Assembly (NCBI GenBank): GCA_003661105.1
Contig: QMVM01000144.1
Span: 1-5,606 of the forward strand
Direction: 5' to 3'
Length of the DNA stretch: 5,606 nt
Source: Methanosarcinales archaeon
GTDB lineage: Archaea > Halobacteriota > Methanosarcinia > Methanosarcinales > Methanogasteraceae
Of the stretch, positions 1 through 5,606 are shown piece after piece. The notes under the pieces are model-generated. The model saw only the letters and a list, made by a program, of their open reading frames with translations, did no database searches and was not told where the DNA came from. The translations under genes were made by a program, and so were the position numbers. Position 1 is the stretch's first letter. Each line of letters opens with the position of its first letter.

Positions 1-3000
1 TCCAAAGTAGCAACAGCACCCGCAGAGGTCATATTCATCCGTGACCGTCTTGTTAAATGTTAGATCAACCGTGCGGAGCTGGGATGCGAACTTATCATGA
101 GATTCCGCGCCGAACACACCTTTTCCATACTCGTACCCGTTCCAGTACAGGTACACATCGGACAGATCCTTATCCTCCTTCCATGCAGATGCATAAACAG
201 CGAGATTTACGCCGTTTCCGTACGTTCCTGGCTTGCTTGAGAATATCCGTGCTCCACCGCTACCGGCAGTTCCGGTTCCGGTTCCGGTTTCAGTTACACC
301 CCCTGCCTCATCCACATCTCCACCCCCTGCTTCTACCCCTCCTGATGCATGTTTCTTGATGTAATTCATGTCATCTGGCTCGTCAAGTATGGATATCTCC
401 CGTATTGCCTCATCAAGGAACTCTACGCAGTTATAAAAGCAGTCCCGCGTGATTCCGCTCACCCTGATTGTGACATCGATCCTCGGGCGGCTAAGTTCCT
501 CAAGCGGGATGATTTTGTATCCATTCACCCGACTACCATCCCAGATTGGCTCGCAGCCTACGAGGTGCATGATCTGCGCAAGCTGCTCCCCGTCCGCCCA
601 CATAATGTCAGATGCCATCCAGTACATCGCGATATTCTCCGGAATCTTGCCATGCTCTTCCACGTACCTGGCAATCACGCCGTCTGCAAGCTGCGCCCCT
701 ATCCTCCACGCTGCCTTTGTCGGTATCTTGAACGGATCGAGCGAGTAGAAGTTCCTTCCTGTCGGGAGAATCTCAGGTTTCCCCCTCGTTATGAGTCCGG
801 ATGGTCCAGGCTCGATGTATCCGGCATCAAAGCCGTGGAAGAGCGCACCGATCTCATCGGATGCATCGATCGCTGAAGAGATGGTGCGGATCTTCTCTGC
901 AATCGGGGAGATCGCAGACATAGGCCGGTCCGGATTATTTAATCGGTCTTTGAATACCTCTTTTGCGATCTCATGATCAGGGCGCGGGTCAGGTTCTATG
1001 AACCGTCTTATCAGTTCCTTTCCAAGAGAATCGATCTCTGAAAAGTCATTAGTAACCTCGATATCCGCTCCGATCATGCCAGATACCGCTTTTCGCAGTT
1101 CGGAATCATACTTAAGTATCGAACCCATCAGTTCGACCTTCCTGTCGCCTTTCGGGATACTCCCAAATGTATGCATCCCACCAGGTATCTGGCTGTTATA
1201 GATGCGGCTTATCATCTCGTGCGCAGCATCGACGATTTGCTCAAATGTCGCTCCCTCTTCCACCAGTCTTTCGAGGTGTATATCCACAGAGAGTTTCGTG
1301 CTAATGAGGAGATCCGTTATCACGTGCTCTGCGGCATGGGCTCTCCCTTTGTCGGTCTCTTTTGTCTTCTTGTACTCTGCGATCTGGTCTTCCAGCTCCT
1401 TTAACTCGCCGTAGACGCCGCTTTCCGTCATGACAGTCTGCGCATGATCGATCAGTGTTGCATAACTCCGCCTCTTTGCAATCGTGCCTTCAGGAGGATT
1501 GTCAGAGTTGTAGATGTACAGATGCGGGATATTTCCGATCGCAATATCGGGATAGCAGCTTTCTGAGAGCGCAACTGACTTTCCTGGCAGGAACTCAAGG
1601 TTTCCATGCGTCCCGACATGCACGATCACATCAGCACCAAACTCGTTTTCGAGATACCGGTAGGTAGCCATGTACTGGTGCGGCGGCGGGATCTCAGGGT
1701 CGTGCAGAATCTTGCAGACAGTCCCATCGCACCTCGATCCGGCACATCCGCGCTTTGGCTGGATGCAGACCACCGCGTTTCCAAACGTTACGCCGGTCAC
1801 AACAATCTTACCGTCGTAGACCATCGCAGCAGGAACGCCGTCTTTTGCCTCTCCCGGCGGGTTGCCCCAGACCTCGCACATCCGTGCCCTGACATCGGGC
1901 GCAAGTGTGCCGAACCACTCCTCGTACTCCGCCTTCGTAACCATCGCAAGAACTCCGCCGCTCTTAACGATCTCGTCAATTGTGGTCCACCGAAACTCTG
2001 CGATCGCTTTTTTGCTCATGATCGTCTCGATCAGTTCCTTCCCGCTTTCAGGCGGATTGACCGAGTATCCACTCTCCTTCATCTGTCCGAGTATCCTGGA
2101 GACGCTCTCAAGAGTGTCGAGATGTGCGCCTGCTCCGATCGTCGCCTCGAGACCCGCACACGGGCTGTTGTGCAAGATAAATGCAACCTTCCGCTTCTGC
2201 TGTGGTTTTTCTTTAAGTGCGATCCAGCTCCTGACCCGGTTTGCGACCTTTTTCACTCGATCCTCGATTGCGACGTGCATCTCAAGCTCGGTCCCGTGCG
2301 CCTCTCCGGGTGTCGCAACCCCGATGATGATCGGCTCGATCACGCCCTCGAACTCAGGCATCGCAACGCTCCACCCGATCTCGGTACTGCCAAGCCCATG
2401 AAGATCCGCGCTCCACCCTTCTTCAGTCGCATGGTACGCCATCAACGGGTGGAATACCGGCACATCGAGTCTTTTCAGCACATCCACAGATCCCGCATCA
2501 TCATCCCCGAGATTGAATACCGACTGGAGGTTTATGAGCGCGTCAATCCCGTGGGAATCCATGAAGAACTCTTCGATTACCTCCCGATCGGATCTGGAGC
2601 CGAGTTCGGCATCACCGATCCCGTGACAGAATACCGGAATCACACAGGAGTCTTTCTCAAGTTCGCGGACCAGCGAGTTCACGATCTCGATATCCCCGCT
2701 TTCCAGGTAGCTCCGGTTGAAGAGGATTCCCACAGTATTCTTCGATTCTTCAGGTTTGTACCATTTTAGATACTCTCCGAGTCCTCCGAAAGCCCTGTCC
2801 GCATCCGGATGGTAGACTCCCTGCCAAAGCGTATCTTTGGGTGGGGCGTACTCGTAATCCATTCCCAGAACCTCTTTTCCTATGTACCGAAGCATGTTCT
2901 CTATGTTTTCTGATCCGCCATAGACGTGGTAGGCATTGACCGTCGCTGTGACCTTTAAAGGGACGTTTGAAAGCTGCCAGAACGATGGATCGTAGCCAAA

Positions 3001-3234
3001 GGAGATTATAGGGACGTCCCGCTCCAGTCTTTTAATGATCTCGTCCCAGATCCAGTCGTTTGTCGGTCGCAGTAGGACGACATCCGCATCTCCAAGCATC
3101 TGTATACAACGCTCTCGCTTCTCTTCATCCTCCAGATCGCGCGGAGTCCATGCGTCAAGCGCAATCTTGAGTTTCGCAGACGCCTCCGCAAGGAGCGGTA
3201 CGTCGCTCCCCCATGTTATCGATGTCAGTTTCAT
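1..3234 (-). CDS. cobN: CobN-type large subunit of a class I metal chelatase (3' end outside window)
   Basis: Large catalytic subunit of the cobaltochelatase/magnesium chelatase H family, expected to bind the tetrapyrrole and metal while the ChlID-type partner supplies ATP-driven work. The frame is open without a stop for 1078 codons to the window edge. Family landmarks in order: GILFNRSY (169-176), [12 protein letters not shown] (307-318), [11 protein letters not shown] (348-358), [11 protein letters not shown] (368-378 region), WGNPPGE (456-462), a Cys-bearing segment with C490, C497, C502 and C507, the signature [14 protein letters not shown] (539-552), [19 protein letters not shown] (from 599), [11 protein letters not shown] (824-834), [16 protein letters not shown] (917-932 region), PGTYGNGVN, and [13 protein letters not shown] (1066-1078). 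From family knowledge, perhaps 130 or more residues are missing. The start ATG overlaps the stop of the upstream gene and has GGAG 6 bases before it. A Gly/Thr-rich insertion lies at about 963-995. No signal peptide or membrane segment is seen. BchH-like or other chelatase roles cannot be excluded; the symbol reflects family, not proven cobalt specificity. Confidence 0.93.
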   Translation of the reverse strand, partial: MKLTSITWGSDVPLLAEASAKLKIALDAWTPRDLEDEEKRERCIQMLGDADVVLLRPTNDWIWDEIIKRLERDVPIISFGYDPSFWQLSNVPLKVTATVNAYHVYGGSENIENMLRYIGKEVLGMDYEYAPPKDTLWQGVYHPDADRAFGGLGEYLKWYKPEESKNTVGILFNRSYLESGDIEIVNSLVRELEKDSCVIPVFCHGIGDAELGSRSDREVIEEFFMDSHGIDALINLQSVFNLGDDDAGSVDVLKRLDVPVFHPLMAYHATEEGWSADLHGLGSTEIGWSVAMPEFEGVIEPIIIGVATPGEAHGTELEMHVAIEDRVKKVANRVRSWIALKEKPQQKRKVAFILHNSPCAGLEATIGAGAHLDTLESVSRILGQMKESGYSVNPPESGKELIETIMSKKAIAEFRWTTIDEIVKSGGVLAMVTKAEYEEWFGTLAPDVRARMCEVWGNPPGEAKDGVPAAMVYDGKIVVTGVTFGNAVVCIQPKRGCAGSRCDGTVCKILHDPEIPPPHQYMATYRYLENEFGADVIVHVGTHGNLEFLPGKSVALSESCYPDIAIGNIPHLYIYNSDNPPEGTIAKRRSYATLIDHAQTVMTESGVYGELKELEDQIAEYKKTKETDKGRAHAAEHVITDLLISTKLSVDIHLERLVEEGATFEQIVDAAHEMISRIYNSQIPGGMHTFGSIPKGDRKVELMGSILKYDSELRKAVSGMIGADIEVTNDFSEIDSLGKELIRRFIEPDPRPDHEIAKEVFKDRLNNPDRPMSAISPIAEKIRTISSAIDASDEIGALFHGFDAGYIEPGPSGLITRGKPEILPTGRNFYSLDPFKIPTKAAWRIGAQLADGVIARYVEEHGKIPENIAMYWMASDIMWADGEQLAQIMHLVGCEPIWDGSRVNGYKIIPLEELSRPRIDVTIRVSGITRDCFYNCVEFLDEAIREISILDEPDDMNYIKKHASGGVEAGGGDVDEAGGVTETGTGTGTAGSGGARIFSSKPGTYGNGVNLAVYASAWKEDKDLSDVYLYWNGYEYGKGVFGAESHDKFASQLRTVDLTFNKTVTDEYDLCGCCCYFG
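270..287 (-). repeat. Hexanucleotide tandem repeat in cobN
   Basis: Three exact copies of TTCCGG on the plus strand, encoding alternating Gly and Thr (GTGTGT-like) in cobN on the minus strand. It lies in the Gly-rich insertion at about residues 963-995. Because the unit is six bases, gain or loss of a copy would keep the reading frame. Confidence 0.75.
297..330 (-). repeat. Ten-base direct repeat in the cobN Gly-rich insertion
   Basis: CACCCCCTGC occurs exactly at 297-306 and at 321-330 on the plus strand, 24 bases apart and so in frame. The copies encode related peptides, EAGGG and EAGGV, which suggests that part of the insertion arose by short internal duplication. Confidence 0.6.
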
Positions 3235-3244
3235 CCGTAACTCC
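3231..3244 (-). promoter_or_regulatory. ATGA stop/start overlap with internal Shine-Dalgarno for cobN
   Basis: On the minus strand the motor-subunit gene ends GGA TGA and the cobN ATG starts inside it, so stop (3233-3231) and start (3234-3232) share bases in an ATGA. GGAG at 3244-3241 lies 6 bases before the ATG, inside the last codons of the upstream gene. This is the classic arrangement for translational coupling. It would help keep the two chelatase subunits in proportion. It also fixes the cobN start. Confidence 0.85.
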
Positions 3245-5354
3245 GGATTGAATGCAGTTCTGTCAGCAGTTCCTGCTCGGCTGTGGCGATCTCGCATACC
3301 TGCCCTGCCGAGAGTTCTCCAACCGAATAGTACCTGCCGCCAGCGTGCTCTGCGATAGCCTTGCAGTATCCAAGCTGCATCTTCACAAATGACCTGCCAG
3401 CAGCTTCGGTATCAAGAACAACGACGTGAATTCCCGCAGATCTCGCGTCTTCTGCGATCCCAAGTAGTTCTTCTTTGACCCCCCCGTCCCCGAGTGCTAC
3501 ATTCGCACGCCCGTCCGAGATCAGAATCATTATCGGAATCGTCTCCTTGTTCTTCTTTAGCTCTGCAAGTAGCAGTTTTAGTCCTGCAATTAGACCGGCA
3601 GAAAGCGGCGTCTTCCCGCCCGTCGGGAGATCGTAAAGCTGCTTAAATGCGAGATCAGCGCTTCGAGAAAGCGGGAGCAGCACATCAGCAGCATTGCCGC
3701 GAAACGCAACCATCCCCAGCCGATCGCGCTGCTGGTATGAGTCCAGAAGGAGCGAGAGCACTGCACCTTTTGCGCTCTCCATCCGGTTCGACGCACCCAT
3801 TGAGCCTGACGCATCCACCACAAAGAGGGTTGCGGTGGATACCTTCCCGACCCTGATCTTCTCTCTTACGTCCTGATCCCTGATGCAGATGGCTGCCGCC
3901 CCCTCCTCGCCTGTACACCGCTCCCTCTGGTGCGGCGCAGCAGCGCAGATCGTGGCGTCGATCGCGATATCGGTTGGTCTGCCGCGGGGCAGGGTGTGGC
4001 GTGCGTATCTGCCACGGTTATACAGCGCAAGCGTTGGAATCCTTCGCCCTGATGTCTTTCTGCGGTACGTCCTGTCTCGCTTCTGCTTCGGTCTCACGAC
4101 TCCGGCATCGATCGGGCTTCCAACCTCAAAGACTGGCTCCTGCGACGTAGCCCCCTCATCTCCGGAATCAGGCGGATCCTGCATCTCCTGCTGACCTTGT
4201 CCAGGGTCATGCTCGTGCTTGTGTTCATGCTCATGCTCCTGCGTGTGTTCGTTCTCGTGCTTCTGTTCGGGTTGCTCGCTCTCCTCGTCCGGTTTCTGCG
4301 TCTCTTCGTTCTTCTCTTCACTCTTCTCTTCCATCATGCGGTCGAGTTTCTCGGTATCGAGTTCTGGCGGCTCAAACGGTTTCTTTCGCATCCTGTGAGG
4401 CAGCGCAAGTTCCATCGCTTCCTTTATGTCACTGAGCGTGACCTCGGTACGGCTGTCGAATGCCGCAATCGTCTTTGCGGTTCTCGTGACAACGATCTCT
4501 GCCCTGTGCGTCCTGACGCCAAGTTCGATGCATATCTCGGCAGTGGTTCGCAGGAGCTCGTCGCTGATCCGGGAGTCCGGAAGAATCGTTTCTGCCCTTG
4601 ATATCTTCTTACCAAGCTCCCTCTGCGAATCCTCACAACTCTTCCTGAAACCCTCAGGATCGGCATCAAACTTCTCTGCAACCTTCACGATCGCAACACG
4701 CTCGTCCACGTCGCTTAAACTCTCGACATTCGCCTGCAACCCGAACCGATCCAGCAACTGCGGCCGTAACTCACCTTCCTCGGGGTTCATCGTCCCGACG
4801 AGAATGAACCTTGACGGGTGGCTCACGCTGATCCCTTCCCGCTCGACCACATTCACAGCCATCGCAGCTGAATCCAGGAGAACGTCTGCGACATGGTCGT
4901 CAAGGAGGTTGATCTCATCGATATACAGGATGCCGCGATTTGCTGCGGCAAGGATTCCGGGTTCAAGTGCCCTTATCCCTTCCTTTATCGCTTTCTCGAT
5001 GTTAAGCGTGCCAACGACCCGATCCTCTGTACAACCGAGCGGCAGATCGACGACCCGTCTCTTTCTGGTCGCGATATCGAGTTTTCCGCCGTTTGCTGCA
5101 CTCTCGTAGCAGATATCGCACATCTCATCAGGGTTATCAGGGTTACAATTAAACGGACAGTTTCTAACCACCTCGATCACGGGAAGCAGTTCTGCAAGAG
5201 CCCGAACCGCTGTTGACTTCGCGGTCCCCTTCTCGCCCCGTATCAGAACGCCCCCGATCTTTGGGTTTATGGCGTTTAGTATCAGTGCTTTTTTCATCCT
5301 CTCCTGCCCGACAATTGCTGTGAATGGCAGTATCTGTCTTCTTATGTGGTGCAT
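3231..5354 (-). CDS. ChlI/ChlD-type fused AAA+ ATPase and VWA subunit of a class I metal chelatase
   Basis: Probable cytoplasmic motor subunit that hydrolyses ATP to drive metal insertion into a tetrapyrrole by the CobN-type protein encoded just downstream. Complete at 707 aa, a usual length for fused ChlID proteins. The N-terminal AAA+ module (about 8-330) has Walker [10 protein letters not shown] (40-48), Walker B ILYIDE (142-147), sensor-1-like TMNP (188-191) and a candidate arginine finger in LLDRFGL (R203). All look intact, so ATPase activity is expected. Four cysteines (66, 70, 79, 82) sit after the first strand. An acidic, Gln-rich linker (about 333-410) holds seven histidines at 366-382. 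Next comes a basic segment with TDIAIDAT (461-468), typical of ChlD. The C-terminal VWA domain (about 507-707) has a full MIDAS: DASGS (514-518), T582 in GGKTPL and D614 in SDGRAN. The start is chosen because GGAGG lies 7 bases upstream. Family assignment is firm. The metal (cobalt, magnesium or other) is not shown by sequence; cobalt is inferred from the CobN neighbour. Confidence 0.95.
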   Translation of the reverse strand: MHHIRRQILPFTAIVGQERMKKALILNAINPKIGGVLIRGEKGTAKSTAVRALAELLPVIEVVRNCPFNCNPDNPDEMCDICYESAANGGKLDIATRKRRVVDLPLGCTEDRVVGTLNIEKAIKEGIRALEPGILAAANRGILYIDEINLLDDHVADVLLDSAAMAVNVVEREGISVSHPSRFILVGTMNPEEGELRPQLLDRFGLQANVESLSDVDERVAIVKVAEKFDADPEGFRKSCEDSQRELGKKISRAETILPDSRISDELLRTTAEICIELGVRTHRAEIVVTRTAKTIAAFDSRTEVTLSDIKEAMELALPHRMRKKPFEPPELDTEKLDRMMEEKSEEKNEETQKPDEESEQPEQKHENEHTQEHEHEHKHEHDPGQGQQEMQDPPDSGDEGATSQEPVFEVGSPIDAGVVRPKQKRDRTYRRKTSGRRIPTLALYNRGRYARHTLPRGRPTDIAIDATICAAAPHQRERCTGEEGAAAICIRDQDVREKIRVGKVSTATLFVVDASGSMGASNRMESAKGAVLSLLLDSYQQRDRLGMVAFRGNAADVLLPLSRSADLAFKQLYDLPTGGKTPLSAGLIAGLKLLLAELKKNKETIPIMILISDGRANVALGDGGVKEELLGIAEDARSAGIHVVVLDTEAAGRSFVKMQLGYCKAIAEHAGGRYYSVGELSAGQVCEIATAEQELLTELHSIRSYG
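4209..4259 (-). repeat. Histidine-rich metal-binding-like stretch in the motor-subunit linker
   Basis: Codons 366-382 encode seven histidines (366, 370, 374, 376, 378, 380, 382) separated mostly by Glu, with the last five at every second position. The DNA is a loose six-base repeat of CAT/CAC and GAG/GAA codons, with CATGCT-like units on the plus strand. It sits between the AAA+ and VWA domains. His-rich stretches of this kind are known to bind Ni, Co or Zn in metallochaperones and in CobW-like or HypB proteins; that role here is inference. Confidence 0.7.
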
Positions 5355-5361
5355 CCCTTTG

Positions 5362-5366
5362 CCTCC
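5362..5366 (-). promoter_or_regulatory. Shine-Dalgarno site of the motor-subunit gene
   Basis: GGAGG on the minus strand, separated by 7 bases (CAAAGGG) from the ATG at 5354-5352. This is a strong match to the anti-Shine-Dalgarno sequence with good spacing. It supports that ATG as the start and implies a leadered rather than leaderless transcript. Confidence 0.8.
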
Positions 5367-5463
5367 GTTTGACTGCTCTTGCGAGACCGGTCTGTTTGTT
5401 ATTAATCTCGATTGTCCGTATCGTATTTTATGACGGTAATCGCAAAGGTAACACTGAAGGATT

Positions 5464-5480
5464 GCTATTTAACAGTTTCG
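5464..5480 (-). promoter_or_regulatory. Candidate archaeal BRE/TATA promoter for the chelatase operon
   Basis: The minus strand reads CGAAACTGTTAAATAGC. The purine-rich CGAAA resembles a TFB recognition element, and TTAAATA resembles an archaeal TATA box. Transcription would then start near 5440-5445, giving a leader of about 90 bases before the ATG. A second, weaker TATA-like stretch (ATAAAATA on the minus strand, around 5424-5432) would give a leader of about 45-50 bases. The choice between them is a guess from sequence. Confidence 0.35.
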
Positions 5481-5496
5481 TGGCATCAGCCCAACC

Positions 5497-5516
5497 CCGC
5501 CCGGATTCCGGGGCGG
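5497..5516. other. GC-rich hairpin upstream of the operon
   Basis: CCGCCC (5497-5502) can pair with GGGCGG (5511-5516). Two further G-C pairs (5503-5504 with 5508-5509) close an ATT loop, leaving G5510 bulged: eight G-C pairs in 20 bases within an otherwise AT-rich region. Neither strand shows a T-run directly after it, so it does not look like a classical intrinsic terminator. It lies upstream of the best promoter candidate, so it would be in the operon's leader only if transcription starts further right. It could instead be a protein-binding or structural element. Confidence 0.5.
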
Positions 5517-5534
5517 TCCCGCAATTCGAAACTA

Positions 5535-5575
5535 CAATAAAAAGAATCCTTTATGAATGGTTATACAAAAAATAA
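5535..5575 (-). terminator. Possible oligo-T terminator of a gene beyond the right edge
   Basis: Read on the minus strand this stretch has two T-runs, T6 at 5572-5567 and T5 at 5543-5539, in AT-rich surroundings. Archaeal transcription often ends at such runs without a hairpin. They could end a minus-strand gene lying to the right of the window. The same bases could equally be an AT-rich promoter for a plus-strand gene, since TTATACAAAAAATAAG reads as TATA-like in that direction. Weak evidence. Confidence 0.2.
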
Positions 5576-5577
5576 GC

Positions 5578-5601
5578 ATCTGATTTCGAAAGATGTCAGA
5601 T
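5578..5601. repeat. Short inverted repeat at the right edge
   Basis: ATCTGA (5578-5583) and TCAGAT (5596-5601) are perfect inverted copies separated by 12 bases, and the interval includes the palindrome TTTCGAAA (5584-5591). It could be an operator or a weak RNA hairpin. At six bases per arm it may be chance. Confidence 0.3.
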
Positions 5602-5606
5602 ATCCA

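Larger units (their letters stand above)
5355..5606. other. Non-coding upstream region of the operon
   Basis: 252 bases with no convincing gene. It is more AT-rich than the coding part, apart from the GC hairpin. It holds the candidate promoter, the Shine-Dalgarno site, the oligo-T runs and the inverted repeat listed separately. A plus-strand ATG at 5593 (MSDI..., open to the edge) about 28 bases after a TATA-like TTATAC could be the leaderless start of a divergent gene, but four codons are too few to judge. No tRNA or recognisable riboswitch was found. Confidence 0.6.

Noticed and set aside
1606..2769. Long plus-strand open frame of 387 codons
   Set aside because: It lies wholly antisense to cobN, whose protein matches the family throughout. 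The translation is rich in Arg, His and Pro with no recognisable domain, as expected for the shadow of a coding strand.
1..3234. Suspected broken or frameshifted cobN
   Set aside because: Every triplet in this frame was read from 3234 to 1 and no stop occurs. Family motifs follow in the right order and the same frame, so the gene is intact as far as it is visible.
4426..5109. Plus-strand open frame of 227 codons, very Ser-rich
   Set aside because: It is antisense to the AAA+ domain, where the real protein has intact Walker motifs. The Ser-rich composition is a by-product of the opposite-strand codons.
5440..5520. Possible cobalamin riboswitch before the operon
   Set aside because: The minus strand has GCCAC and G-rich stretches that recall parts of the B12 element, but the conserved B12 box and the ordered core are not present, and such riboswitches are rare in archaea.
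5324..5575. Plus-strand open frame of 83 codons spanning the operon start
   Set aside because: It overlaps the start and ribosome binding site of the motor-subunit gene, has no good ribosome binding site of its own and resembles no known family.

Overview
The window holds one two-gene operon on the minus strand, plus the AT-rich non-coding region upstream of it. The genes encode the two halves of a class I (ATP-dependent) tetrapyrrole metal chelatase. The first, at 5354-3231, is a fused AAA+/von Willebrand A motor subunit of the ChlI-ChlD type (707 aa, complete). The second, from 3234 to the left edge, is the large CobN-type catalytic subunit (first 1078 codons, 3' end outside the window). 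They overlap by four bases in an ATGA junction, so their translation is very probably coupled. The whole CobN frame was read triplet by triplet and has no stop or frameshift; it runs open into position 1.

The proteins suggest a euryarchaeon, most likely a methanogen or a methane-oxidising relative. The CobN core carries the form I associate from memory with methanogen CobN proteins: a cysteine-bearing segment ([13 protein letters not shown]) just before the [14 protein letters not shown] motif, and the GCCCYFG element near the C-terminus. The upstream region also has archaeal-style TATA/BRE-like sequences. Base composition is about half GC in the genes and lower upstream. The exact genus cannot be told from the sequence.

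Layout from right to left, following transcription: 5606-5355 is the leader and promoter region, with oligo-T runs on the minus strand, a strong GC hairpin (5497-5516), a candidate promoter (5464-5480) and a good Shine-Dalgarno site (5362-5366). Then comes chlID (5354-3231), then cobN (3234-1). By family knowledge, CobN binds the corrin or porphyrin and the metal ion, while the AAA+/VWA protein hydrolyses ATP to drive insertion. In the classical aerobic cobalamin pathway the motor is two proteins, CobS and CobT; here one fused protein appears to do both jobs.

The points most worth a second look are a histidine-rich stretch in the linker of the motor subunit (residues 366-382), cysteine clusters in both proteins, and a glycine/threonine-rich insertion in CobN built from short DNA repeats. 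It is also unsettled which metal and tetrapyrrole such a chelatase serves in an anaerobe. I found no clearly new system, mobile element, RNA gene or CRISPR array.
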